This document shows positions 43,192-52,642 of a stretch of DNA of 64,000 nt, piece after piece. The translations under genes and the position numbers were made by a program. Source of the DNA: Mucilaginibacter sabulilitoris (lineage in GTDB: Bacteria; Bacteroidota; Bacteroidia; Sphingobacteriales; Sphingobacteriaceae); assembly GCF_034262375.1 (NCBI RefSeq), contig NZ_CP139558.1, positions 372,001 through 436,000 of the forward strand, in the 5' to 3' direction. The notes below the pieces were generated by a model, which was not told the DNA's origin, searched no databases, and worked only from the letters and a program-made list of their open reading frames with translations. How positions within the stretch are numbered: position 1 is the first letter of the stretch; every line of letters starts with the position of its first letter.

Positions 43192-45837
43192 ATGAAAAAA
43201 TACTCCCCGGCAGGTCGTTATTTCTGCGGTGCTGCTTGCATACTTGTTATGTTAGCCAGCTCTTGCGCCACAAAAAAACAAACTGCAGCCCAAAATCAAT
43301 CCTTAACGCTTAAAACCACAACAAGTCCAACAGGTACAGTATCAACAGCAACAGTTGGCACACCTAAAAAAGACGTTATAAAAAAGTTCAGTGAGGTTAT
43401 AACCGACAAAACAAAGACAGATAGCGGCCTTTTTAACACCTACAAGGTAGAAGGGAAATATTATTATGAAATACCTGATTCATTAATTAACCGCGAAATG
43501 CTGGTAGTTACCCGCTATGTTAAAACGCCCGGTGGGCTAAAAACATTTGGGCAGCAATATGGTGGCGAGCAATTAAATAGCCAGGTATGGAAATGGGAGC
43601 GCCATGATAAACAAATAATGATACGTGTACCCAGTTATTCTATAAGGGCCGACAGCACTACCGACATGTACCAATCGGTTAAAAATTCAAATCTTGATGC
43701 AGTACTGGCTTCGTTTGATATTAAAGCCTTTAACAAAGACACAACAGGCGTGCTGATTGATGTTACCGATTTTTATAATGGCGATATAACCGCAATAGGA
43801 TTAAGTGATGATGTAAAAAAAGCTTATAAAATTTCAGGTGTTGATAATACCCGGTCATATATTGATACCATTAAAAGCTTCCCCATAAATCTGGAAGCCC
43901 ATAGCCTGAAAACTTATCGTTCGGGCGAATCGCCTACTGATAACACTAACGGTGCTGTAACGTTTGAGCTCAACACATCTATGTTGTTATTGCCCAAAAC
44001 ACCCATGAAAGCGCGGATCAGCGATGAGCGGGTTGGCTTTTTTGGACAACGGCAAACTGACTATGGAACCAATGCACAAAAATCATTGGTGACCGGATAT
44101 ATACACCGCTGGAGGCTTGAGCCTAAAGACCCTGTTGCGTATGCAAAAGGCCAACTGGTGGAACCCAAAAAGAAAATAGTTTATTATATTGATCCTGCTA
44201 CTCCTAAAAAATGGGTGCCTTATCTTATTCAGGGAATAAACGACTGGAACAAGGCTTTTGAAGCTGCGGGCTTTAAAAATGCTATTGTAGGCAAAAAAGC
44301 CCCAACCCCGAAAGAGGATCCTGAGTTTAGTACGGAAGATGCCCGCTACAGCGTAATCAGGTATTTTGCATCGGATGTTGAAAATGCTTACGGCCCCCAT
44401 GTGTCTGACCCGCGAAGCGGCGAAATTCTGGAAAGCCATGTAGGCTGGTACCATAATGTGATGAGCCTGCTTCGCGACTGGTACCTGATACAAACTGCCG
44501 CCATTAATCCAAACGCGCGTAAAGCACAGTTTACTGATGAGCAAATGGGCGAACTTATCCGCTTTGTTTCATCACATGAAATTGGGCACACTTTGGGCCT
44601 GCCGCATAATTTTGGTTCAAGTTATGCCTATCCGGTTGACTCACTCCGGTCAAAAACATTTACCGACAAGCATGGTACAGCGCCCTCTATTATGGATTAT
44701 GCCCGCTTCAACTACATAGCACAGCCTGGTGATGGTGTTACCCACCTTTATCCACAAATAGGAGAGTATGACCTTTGGGCTATAAAATGGGGATACAGCT
44801 GGTTCCCGGAGAATAAAACACCACAACAGGAGAAAGAGATATTGGCCGGCTGGACCAATAAAAAGGCTGGCAACCCACTTTATTACTATGGCAGGCAAGG
44901 CACTTCTATTGACCCGCGTTTGCAAAACGAAGACCTGGGCGATAATGCCATGAAAGCCGGAACCTATGGCATAGCCAATTTAAAACGCATTTTACCCAAT
45001 CTTGAAAAGTGGACCTACCAAAAAGATGAAAACTTTAGCGATGTGGCGGAGCTGTACAATGAAGTAATAGGTCAGTTTAATCGTTATATGGGGCACGTAA
45101 CCACCAATATTGGCGGCATGAACGAAAACTTTAAAACTTACGATCAAAAAGGTGCTGTATATGATTTTGTGAGCAAAACACGCCAGCATGATGCTATGCT
45201 GTTTTTAAACAAGCAACTATTCCAAACCCCGCTTTGGCTTATTAACAAAGCTGAATTAAGCAAGTTTGATAACGGGCTTATCCTTAACCGCATAAAAGCT
45301 TTGCAGGTTACTGTATTGGCTAATATACTTAATCCGTCGAGATTGGCGCGCATGTATGATAACGAGGCCAAAAACAATACAAAAGCATATACCGTTGCAG
45401 AGTTGTTTACGGATATACGGGCCGGTGTTTTTACGACGGGTAAACCAGATGCCTTTAAACGAAACCTGCAACGCGGATATATTGACAATATGAAAAACCT
45501 GCTCAATACCGATTTGAGCTTCTCTCCTCCGGGGGTAACAAGCGCTCAGCTGGCGGCTTTTGGTTTAACGCCAATAAACATTGCACTGTCTGATATACGA
45601 CCTATGGTACGTGCCGAATTAAAGAAAATTGATGCCGGGCTACCTAAAGGTGGTGATGCTTTGACAGCAGCTCATTTCGCCGATCTGCATTTAAGGATCA
45701 AAGAGGCGCTCAATCCAAAACCTATAGTGTCCTTTCCATCATTACCGACGCGGAGCTTAAATACTGAAGAATTGATTAAAGAAGATAATGGCGGTGGTTA
45801 TATGAATTGCTGGCCACGAACAATGGTTGACCAATAA
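43192..45837 (+). CDS. Zinc-dependent metalloprotease (DUF5117/DUF5118) lipoprotein
   Basis: The 881-residue protein has a lipobox (MLASSC, Cys about 25), an N-terminal DUF5118 part, a DUF5117 part and a metzincin-like zinc site HEIGHTLGLPHNFGSS (about residue 463) with a following Met-turn-like SIMDYARFNYIAQ. It is probably anchored in the outer membrane or periplasm. Such proteases are common in Bacteroidetes and poorly studied. A terminator follows. Confidence 0.92.
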   Translation: MKKYSPAGRYFCGAACILVMLASSCATKKQTAAQNQSLTLKTTTSPTGTVSTATVGTPKKDVIKKFSEVITDKTKTDSGLFNTYKVEGKYYYEIPDSLINREMLVVTRYVKTPGGLKTFGQQYGGEQLNSQVWKWERHDKQIMIRVPSYSIRADSTTDMYQSVKNSNLDAVLASFDIKAFNKDTTGVLIDVTDFYNGDITAIGLSDDVKKAYKISGVDNTRSYIDTIKSFPINLEAHSLKTYRSGESPTDNTNGAVTFELNTSMLLLPKTPMKARISDERVGFFGQRQTDYGTNAQKSLVTGYIHRWRLEPKDPVAYAKGQLVEPKKKIVYYIDPATPKKWVPYLIQGINDWNKAFEAAGFKNAIVGKKAPTPKEDPEFSTEDARYSVIRYFASDVENAYGPHVSDPRSGEILESHVGWYHNVMSLLRDWYLIQTAAINPNARKAQFTDEQMGELIRFVSSHEIGHTLGLPHNFGSSYAYPVDSLRSKTFTDKHGTAPSIMDYARFNYIAQPGDGVTHLYPQIGEYDLWAIKWGYSWFPENKTPQQEKEILAGWTNKKAGNPLYYYGRQGTSIDPRLQNEDLGDNAMKAGTYGIANLKRILPNLEKWTYQKDENFSDVAELYNEVIGQFNRYMGHVTTNIGGMNENFKTYDQKGAVYDFVSKTRQHDAMLFLNKQLFQTPLWLINKAELSKFDNGLILNRIKALQVTVLANILNPSRLARMYDNEAKNNTKAYTVAELFTDIRAGVFTTGKPDAFKRNLQRGYIDNMKNLLNTDLSFSPPGVTSAQLAAFGLTPINIALSDIRPMVRAELKKIDAGLPKGGDALTAAHFADLHLRIKEALNPKPIVSFPSLPTRSLNTEELIKEDNGGGYMNCWPRTMVDQ

Positions 45838-45866
45838 GTTATCTGTTAGTTAAACTCTCTAGCTTC

Positions 45867-45897
45867 ATCCTGCTTACAAAATAGGCAGGATTTTTTT
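45867..45897 (+). terminator. Terminator of the metalloprotease gene
   Basis: ATCCTGC (45867-45873) pairs with GCAGGAT (45885-45891), followed by seven T. Confidence 0.8.
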
Positions 45898-45949
45898 ATA
45901 TCAATTCCGGACCCGATATGGATCAGGTTAACAATATGCCCCAATAATT

Positions 45950-46222
45950 TTATTTAAGCTGGCTTATATTTTCAAAAAAAGCAACCTGAAGATCAAGCAA
46001 CGATTTCACGTTAATTTTTTCTCCGTAAGCATCAAAACATAAAAACTTTGTGCTTTCAGGATGATCTCTTTTTTCCTTTTCAAAAAAATTAAAGGTTTCA
46101 AAAAAATAATGATTGGTTGTAACATTATTTTTCCTGTTAGTTTGAGATGTGTTTAGGCGGAAGCCTATTGCATCTATCCAATTGTGCACTTTTGAGTGCA
46201 ATGTGCTGCCAATATTTTTCAT
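45950..46222 (-). CDS. Small hypothetical protein, 90 residues
   Basis: The protein is soluble and rich in N, F and K (HYFFETFNFFEKEKRDHPESTKFLCFDAYGEKI). It has no signal or known motif. I do not recognise a family. The gene stands alone, which lowers confidence. Confidence 0.5.
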   Translation of the reverse strand: MKNIGSTLHSKVHNWIDAIGFRLNTSQTNRKNNVTTNHYFFETFNFFEKEKRDHPESTKFLCFDAYGEKINVKSLLDLQVAFFENISQLK

Positions 46223-46422
46223 AGGTTAATGAGCTTTTAAGTGTAACGAAAACAACCGCAATTTTGTTGCCACTTTTTTTGTAACATTTGTGCATTTCTT
46301 AAATGAAATCTCCTGATTTGAAGCAACATAGGTAAATAACTAATTAATACAGTCCCCAAACTGCTGAAACTAATTATTCCCGGATACGTAAAATGTTACT
46401 ACACATTATAAACCTTTAGTTC

Positions 46423-47109
46423 ATGACAAAACTACGACTCTTATTTCCTGCTTTATTGATATGCATATTCAGTATGGGTGCATGTAAAAAAGGGGCTCCC
46501 GGCCCGGCAGGCACATCGGGGACAGACGGGGCACAAGGCCCGCAAGGCAACACCGGCGCTCAGGGCCCGGCAGGCCCCCAAGGGCCGGCGGGACCAACGG
46601 GAGCTACAGGGGCTAATGGAGCCAATGGAGCTCAGGGACCAACAGGACCGCAGGGGCCGGCCGGACCACAAGGGCCTGCAGGGCCACAGGGGCCAACTGG
46701 CCCGCAAGGACCAACCGGACCCGCAGGAGCCGACGGTACTGATGGTACGCTTAATATTAAAAGCTACCTATTAGTTAATAAAAGCGTTACATTAACAGGG
46801 TTTACCAACTTCTCCATCCCAGCAATTACACAGGAAATAGTGGATAGCGGGGTGGTTTTAGTTTATTTCAGAACTACAGGCAGTACGGGCGGTTATTATG
46901 CTTTGCCATACAGCGAATTGGACCGAACCATCACATTGTCTGATTTTGGCGTAGGCTATATAAATATTAAAGCAAATTTTTCACAATCAGGTCTTGATTT
47001 TAAGGTTGTGGTTATTCCGGGAGGAGGCCTCACTACAATGCGGATTGCCCACCCCCGCCTCAATTTAAAAAACTACAGCGAGGTTGCAACCGCCCTGCAT
47101 ATAAATTAA
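46423..47109 (+). CDS. Collagen-like triple-helix lipoprotein
   Basis: The 228-residue precursor has a lipobox (SMGAC, Cys about 21), then about 28 G-x-y triplets (residues 24-107: GPAG, GPQG, GATG units) and a globular beta-rich C-terminal domain (about 110-228). It is probably a surface protein with a collagen-like stalk. The repeats are GC-rich relative to the window. A strong terminator follows. Confidence 0.88.
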   Translation: MTKLRLLFPALLICIFSMGACKKGAPGPAGTSGTDGAQGPQGNTGAQGPAGPQGPAGPTGATGANGANGAQGPTGPQGPAGPQGPAGPQGPTGPQGPTGPAGADGTDGTLNIKSYLLVNKSVTLTGFTNFSIPAITQEIVDSGVVLVYFRTTGSTGGYYALPYSELDRTITLSDFGVGYINIKANFSQSGLDFKVVVIPGGGLTTMRIAHPRLNLKNYSEVATALHIN

Positions 47110-47130
47110 TATTACCAAATATGTATATAA

Positions 47131-47164
47131 CAAGAAAAGCTCCGGTGACCGGGGCTTTTCTTGT
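47131..47164 (+). terminator. Terminator of the collagen-like gene
   Basis: CAAGAAAAGC-CCGG (47131-47145) pairs with CCGG-GCTTTTCTTG (47149-47163) with one small mismatch and a 3-nt loop. Confidence 0.8.
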
Positions 47165-47321
47165 TATAGCAGGTGTAACAAAGATGTGATTGATAGGTAT
47201 TTAGCATACAAAATGTAACAATCATATGCTTTTTTGCTATTTAATACATTATAAATTGAACATTTGCAGCCGTATTATGTCTAACCACTAATTAATAAAT
47301 AGCAAGCTGAATAACTACTCT

Positions 47322-50291
47322 ATGAAACCCCTATTCCTCATTTTAAGTTTTATCCTTTTAACTGCATTCAACTCTTTTGCTCAATCCTCACATGATGTAA
47401 GCGGCGTAGTTGTCGACTCTACTAAATTATCATTGCCGGGCAGCAGCATTAAGTTGGTATCCAACACCGGCGACAGCACCATGTCTATCGCTGACGCTAA
47501 CGGAAAATTTATGTTCCCGGCGGTTAAAGGCAGTACTATAACGCTTACTATATCATCCATTGGTTTTACATCTGTAAGAAAACACTTCGCGCTTGATAAC
47601 GATAACAGCCCCGTTGATCTTGGTAATATCATTTTACAACCCTCTACTAAAATGCTGGGCGTTGTTACGGTTGTTGGAGCTGCAAACCCGGTTACCCTTA
47701 AAGAAGATACCGTAGTATATAGCGCAGCAGCTTATAAAGTGCGAGAAAACGCTCCCGCCGAGGATCTGCTTAAAAAACTACCCGGTGTTGATGTGGATGT
47801 AAACGGTAATGTTACAACCCAGGGTAAACAGGTAACCAAAGTACGCATAAATGGAAAGGATTATATGGGTGGCGATGTTCAGAGCGCAACCAAAAACCTG
47901 CCCGCAGACATTATTGAAAACATACAAATGATTGATGATTATGGCGATCAGGCAAACTTAACCGGCATTAAAACCGGCGAACCAGATAAGATCATGAACA
48001 TCACGATCAGGAAAGACAAAAACTACGGCTACACCGGTCAGGCTACCGCTGGCGATGGTGAAGACGCTTTGCCCAAAAGCCAGGGCATACCTAATCAAAA
48101 CCGTTATATCGGATCATTAAATGTTTTCAACTTTAATGGCGATCAGCAAATTGCGGTTCAGGGGAGTTTCAATAACACCAACGTAAACACCTTTTCTTTT
48201 GGCAGCACCGGCAGTCGTGGTGGTGGCGGAGGAGGTGGTGGTTTTGGCGGTGGGGGCGGCGGCTTTGGCGGTGGCGGCGGTCGTGGCAATGCCGGGCGTG
48301 GCAGCTTTAACTCCGGGAGCTTGATAACAGCTCAGAATGGTATCACGATTGCCCGTTCTATCGGTATAAACTTTCGCGATCAGTGGGGTAAAAATCTTTC
48401 TGTATATGGCAGCTATAGCTTTGCAGATAATACTACTTCAACCACCAATAACATATTCCAACAAAACCCGTCGAGTGAACAGCGTCAGTACAGCCTTGAA
48501 AAAGATGAGAATATCAATCACCGCTTTACATGGAACATGGAGTATAAGCCCGATACGGTCAACTACTTAAAGGTTACACCTACGTTTTCATACGGGGGCA
48601 CCAATACCAATGAGGCAGACAGTTCTTCCCTGAGTCAAAGCGGAGCCATATCATCTGCATATACTTCTATTAGCAACGGCGACTCGCAGGCCCCTAATTA
48701 TGGCATTTCGGCATTGTATAATCACCGGTTCAAGCATCGTCGTAATTTAAGCATTTTTGCTAACGCGAGCTCAGCCCCAAGCTGGTCATTCCAAAACCCG
48801 GTTTATAGTTATACCGTTGGCCAACCCAATGTTCCTATAAACCAGATGACAAATACCTACAGTCGTACCAATAGCTACGGTGTAAACTTATCATATCTGG
48901 AACCGCTTGGCCAGCGTTCATATCTTGAATTGAATTATGCCTTTAATAATGCCATTACAGCAAATAATAAAGAAACGGATACCTTAAATCTTGTAAGTAA
49001 TAACTTTAACCGGTCGGAGTTATTGAGTAACCAGTACAACTATACCTTTACTACCAATAGAGTGGGTTTAAACTACCGCTTTGTTGAAAAAAAATATAAC
49101 TATACGTTGGGCCTCGGTGTACAGCCCTCCGTTTTAGATGGCGAATCACCTTTAACCGGTATCGAAACACATAAATCAACCTTTAACTTTATTCCTACGG
49201 CCCGGTTTATTTATAATTTTTCGCGCAGCAAGGCATTCAGTGTTAATTATAACGGATCAAATGCGGCGCCAACGTTTAGTCAGCTGCAACCCGTACTCGA
49301 TTACACCAACGCGTTTTATCCTGTTATGGGTAACCCGAACCTTAATCCGGCTTTTACAAACAATTTTTCCATCAGGTACAACAACTTCAGTTTTGCTACA
49401 GGTGATGTATTCTTTGCCAACCTGTCTTATCAGCAGGTAAGCAACCAGGTAGTCACCAATACCATTAGTTCGACCACGCCAGGTGCATCAAGCAAAATTT
49501 TAACGCAGTATTTAAATGCAGATGGCTATTATAACGTATCGGGCCGTGTCACTTTCTCTAAGCCATGGGCCGAGCGTAAATACACCGTAACCCTTAATGG
49601 TACGGCTACTTATAATAATAATGTAGGTTATTTAACAAATGTAGAAGGTGATCCGCTGAGTGCCACTCAGCAGGAAATTGACGCAGCCATACAAAAGAAC
49701 CTTGCTAAAAACCTTGTTTTTACTCCCGAAATACGTTTCAGAGTCGACTTGCCAAATATAATTGACGCCCAGGTTTTAACTAATTACGCCATTAACCGTA
49801 CCAGCAACTCTGTAAAACAAACGTTTAACGATGCCATATCAAATGTAAGAACATGGAACGTAGGCGTAAACGGAAAAAACTACTTTGGCGACTGGGTATT
49901 TAGCTACGACTATTCAAAAGCTACCAACTATGGTTATACCTCCGATATTAAGGTAACCAATCCAAACATCCTGAACCTTTACGTGGAGCGCAGATTCCTG
50001 AAAAACAAGGTTGCAACTCTTCGCCTTTCGGGGTTCGACTTATTTAACCAGAACACTGGTTTTACATCTGTTCCAACGGCCAGTTCCATTACACAAACAC
50101 GCGTTAACCGCCTGGCCCGTTATTTCCTGCTAACCTTTACTTTACGCCTGCAAAAATTTGCCGGTAAAGCTCCGGTACAGGATGGTGATATGGGCGGAAG
50201 ACGATTTAGAGATGGCGGCGGAAGACGTGACGGCGGTGGATCTGGCGGACCGGGCGGCGCTCCTGGTGTTCCGGGGGGAGGACCAGAATAA
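47322..50291 (+). CDS. Large outer membrane beta-barrel protein (TonB-receptor-like, CarboxypepD_reg N-terminus)
   Basis: The 989-residue protein has a signal peptide (to FAQ), a carboxypeptidase-regulatory-like beta-sandwich (about 25-110), a plug-like region (LLKKLPGVDVDVNGNVTTQGKQVTKVRINGKDYMGGDV, about 145-185) and a barrel (about 330-950) of the OMP_b-brl_3 type. A Gly-only-like loop (residues about 300-330) and a Gly/Arg/Pro-rich tail are unusual. No SusD gene is adjacent, so it may not be a sugar importer. The substrate is unknown. Confidence 0.88.
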   Translation: MKPLFLILSFILLTAFNSFAQSSHDVSGVVVDSTKLSLPGSSIKLVSNTGDSTMSIADANGKFMFPAVKGSTITLTISSIGFTSVRKHFALDNDNSPVDLGNIILQPSTKMLGVVTVVGAANPVTLKEDTVVYSAAAYKVRENAPAEDLLKKLPGVDVDVNGNVTTQGKQVTKVRINGKDYMGGDVQSATKNLPADIIENIQMIDDYGDQANLTGIKTGEPDKIMNITIRKDKNYGYTGQATAGDGEDALPKSQGIPNQNRYIGSLNVFNFNGDQQIAVQGSFNNTNVNTFSFGSTGSRGGGGGGGGFGGGGGGFGGGGGRGNAGRGSFNSGSLITAQNGITIARSIGINFRDQWGKNLSVYGSYSFADNTTSTTNNIFQQNPSSEQRQYSLEKDENINHRFTWNMEYKPDTVNYLKVTPTFSYGGTNTNEADSSSLSQSGAISSAYTSISNGDSQAPNYGISALYNHRFKHRRNLSIFANASSAPSWSFQNPVYSYTVGQPNVPINQMTNTYSRTNSYGVNLSYLEPLGQRSYLELNYAFNNAITANNKETDTLNLVSNNFNRSELLSNQYNYTFTTNRVGLNYRFVEKKYNYTLGLGVQPSVLDGESPLTGIETHKSTFNFIPTARFIYNFSRSKAFSVNYNGSNAAPTFSQLQPVLDYTNAFYPVMGNPNLNPAFTNNFSIRYNNFSFATGDVFFANLSYQQVSNQVVTNTISSTTPGASSKILTQYLNADGYYNVSGRVTFSKPWAERKYTVTLNGTATYNNNVGYLTNVEGDPLSATQQEIDAAIQKNLAKNLVFTPEIRFRVDLPNIIDAQVLTNYAINRTSNSVKQTFNDAISNVRTWNVGVNGKNYFGDWVFSYDYSKATNYGYTSDIKVTNPNILNLYVERRFLKNKVATLRLSGFDLFNQNTGFTSVPTASSITQTRVNRLARYFLLTFTLRLQKFAGKAPVQDGDMGGRRFRDGGGRRDGGGSGGPGGAPGVPGGGPE

Positions 50292-50296
50292 TTTTA

Positions 50297-50541
50297 AACA
50301 AAAAGCCCCGTCTTTTCAGGAGGGCACTGAAAAAGTCCCGGAAAATCCGGCAAAAATGAAGGGGTTGTTCAATAAGCACGAACAACCCCTTTTCCTTGTC
50401 TTATAGGCCTACAAGTCTAATCGCCGAGTCGTATAAACGATTCTCAACGTATCAAATTGATTTTTTTAAGCCCTCCTTTTTACCTCACATATTAATTGGA
50501 CTTTTTCAGTGCCCTTTCTTTTCAGACGGGGCTTTTTGTTT
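50297..50541 (+). terminator. Terminator split by a MITE
   Basis: AACAAAAAGCCCCGTC (50297-50312) and GACGGGGCTTTTTGTT (50525-50540) are perfect complements separated by the MITE. With the insertion removed they form a 17-bp stem with a TTTTCA loop. The present form has a loop of over 200 nt, so termination may be weakened or taken over by a hairpin inside the element. Confidence 0.8.
50320..50517. mobile_element. 198-bp MITE with 18-bp terminal inverted repeats
   Basis: The terminal repeat AGGGCACTGAAAAAGTCC (50321-50338) is repeated inverted, without mismatch, at 50498-50515. An 8-bp duplication CTTTTCAG flanks it (50312-50319 and 50518-50525). The element has no coding capacity. An internal hairpin of 12 bp (50359-50370 with 50380-50391) sits within it. 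Its ends resemble those of IS1182-like elements, from memory. Confidence 0.85.
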
Positions 50542-50555
50542 AATTACATTTACGG

Positions 50556-50930
50556 CTAATTCGTTATCAATACATTTTTGATAACCCGTTCAAGTTCTTC
50601 CAGGTCAAAAGGTTTAGCCAGATAGGTTTCGGCACCTGCATTGTTTGCCAGCATTTGAATATCGCTATTGGCCGAAAAATATATAACCGGTATATGTTTT
50701 AATGCTTCCGTTTTTTTTAATGTTTGTGTAGCAACAATACCCCCGGCATCGGGTATCCAGTTATCCATCAGGATCACATCGGGTAAAATAGGCGAAACCT
50801 TGTCAATTATATTATTGCAATTGGTAAAAGAGTGCACTTCCCATCCCTGCTCTTCCAAAATATAACTACAAATCGAAAGTATATCTTCATCATCATCAAA
50901 TATGATGATCTTTTTTTGCGGCTCTTTCAT
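50556..50930 (-). CDS. Single-domain response regulator (CheY-like)
   Basis: The 124-residue receiver has the acidic pair (FDDDEDIL), the phospho-Asp in ILMDNWIPD, the Ser/Thr switch (IYFSAN) and the Lys in LAKPF. It has no output domain. No kinase is adjacent, so the partner is unknown. Confidence 0.92.
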   Translation of the reverse strand: MKEPQKKIIIFDDDEDILSICSYILEEQGWEVHSFTNCNNIIDKVSPILPDVILMDNWIPDAGGIVATQTLKKTEALKHIPVIYFSANSDIQMLANNAGAETYLAKPFDLEELERVIKNVLITN

Positions 50931-51199
50931 ACGAGTACTCCAGAATTGAAACTATGAATAAATTTAAACATAATCAAATTTACATTGTGTATGGCTATAA
51001 ATTAATTTGCCACATCAGTTCGACATATTTTATAAAAAGTTTATATTTAAAATAGTGTATAATTTACACTTTCATAATATATTAGTTATTCAGTATTTTA
51101 TGTAGGCATTTATTAAAAACAATAATAAATTTACTACTCCTGTTATAGCCTTATTTATAAACCGAATTGCTTCAACGCAAGCCTGCCAAATTTTAGAGT

Positions 51200-52609
51200 A
51201 TGAACAAAAAAATCAGATCAGTGTTTTTGTGGCCCCTTTTACTGGGTGCTGCAACGGCCGTTAACGCGCAAAAAAACATGCAGGCCAGCCTGTGGCTAAC
51301 TAAAGCCGACCGGTCTGTTCTGTTTGAAAAGCAAAAGGATGTTTTATCCTTTAAACCCACCGGTAATAACAACTTTACCATAAATGTTGATGATAAGCAA
51401 ACCTACCAGCCTATAGATGGTTTTGGCTTTGCATTAACAGGTGGTAGTGCCATGCATATTATACGTATGAGTGCCAATAACCGGGCCGCGTTGTTAAAAG
51501 AGCTTTTTGCCACCAATGGCAACAATATAGGTGTTAGCTATATCCGGTTAAGTATCGGAGCGTCTGACCTGAACGAGAAGGTATTTTCATATGATGACAT
51601 GCCAGCCGGCCAAACCGACCCAACCCTGAAACATTTTGATCTGGGTCCCGACCGCCGGGATGTGATACCGGTAATGAAACAGATACTGGCTATTAATCCT
51701 GCCATAAAAATATTAGGGTCTCCATGGTCGCCGCCGGCGTGGATGAAAACTAATGAGGATACAAGGGGCGGCCGGTTAAAACCCGAATATTACACTACTT
51801 ATGCCAAATACTTGGTTAAATACATTCAGGGCATGAAAGCACAGGGCATTCCTATTGATGCCATTACCATTCAGAACGAGCCTTTGCACCCGGGTAATAA
51901 TCCCAGCTTATTACTGCCCGCACCGGATGAAGCATTATTCATAAAAAGCAACCTCGGTCCGGCTTTTAAAGCTACGGGTATCAAAACCAAAATCATCCTT
52001 TATGACCATAATGCCGACAGACCCGATTATCCCATTTTTATTTTGAATGATCCTGCCGCACGTAAATATGTCGACGGTTCGGGCTTTCACTTATACGGTG
52101 GCGACATTGAGGCTTTAACAGATGTACATAACGCCCACCCCGATAAAAACATTTATTTCACCGAGCAAATGGTGGTTGAGCCTGAAAACAGTGCTACTAT
52201 CGATATCATATCGCCCGTTAAACGCCTTATTATTGGCGCTACCCGCAACTGGAGCCGCAACGTACTGGAATGGAACCTCGCTGCCGATCCGGATTATAAA
52301 CCATATACCGACAGGGGTGGTTGCCCCTCGTGCCAGGGCGCGGTTACTATTGATAAAGACGCCATAAAAAGAAACATTGCTTATTATTCCATAGCACACG
52401 CCTCCAAGTTTGTGCGCCCGGGTTCTGTTCGTATTGCCTCCAACAATTCTGATAAGCTGCCGAATGTGGCCTTTAAAACCCCGGATGGTAAAAAGGTTTT
52501 GATAGTTGCCAATACAAGCGACTCCGCTCAGAGTTTCAACATCAAATATCAGGGCAAAGCCTTATCAACAACTTTAGATAAAGGCTCGGTAGGTACTTAT
52601 ATCTGGTAA
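51200..52609 (+). CDS. Glycoside hydrolase family 30 (beta-glucosidase/beta-1,6-glucanase-like)
   Basis: The 469-residue exported enzyme (signal peptide to NAQ) has the GH30 start QPIDGFGFALTGGSA, the acid/base Glu in ITIQNEPLHPGNN (about 227) and the nucleophile Glu in NIYFTEQMVVE (about 325), with the C-terminal beta domain (about 395-469). The nearest described groups cut beta-1,6-glucan or glucosyl links. It is 33 nt from the GH5 gene, with which it likely forms an operon. Confidence 0.9.
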   Translation: MNKKIRSVFLWPLLLGAATAVNAQKNMQASLWLTKADRSVLFEKQKDVLSFKPTGNNNFTINVDDKQTYQPIDGFGFALTGGSAMHIIRMSANNRAALLKELFATNGNNIGVSYIRLSIGASDLNEKVFSYDDMPAGQTDPTLKHFDLGPDRRDVIPVMKQILAINPAIKILGSPWSPPAWMKTNEDTRGGRLKPEYYTTYAKYLVKYIQGMKAQGIPIDAITIQNEPLHPGNNPSLLLPAPDEALFIKSNLGPAFKATGIKTKIILYDHNADRPDYPIFILNDPAARKYVDGSGFHLYGGDIEALTDVHNAHPDKNIYFTEQMVVEPENSATIDIISPVKRLIIGATRNWSRNVLEWNLAADPDYKPYTDRGGCPSCQGAVTIDKDAIKRNIAYYSIAHASKFVRPGSVRIASNNSDKLPNVAFKTPDGKKVLIVANTSDSAQSFNIKYQGKALSTTLDKGSVGTYIW

Positions 52610-52642
52610 AACAACATTGATCATTAATAACCTAAGTATATC

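Noticed and set aside
46453..46774. Long frames overlapping the collagen-like gene on both strands
   Set aside because: They arise from the GC-rich triplet repeat and have no protein-like features. The frame with signal and G-x-y triplets is the real one.
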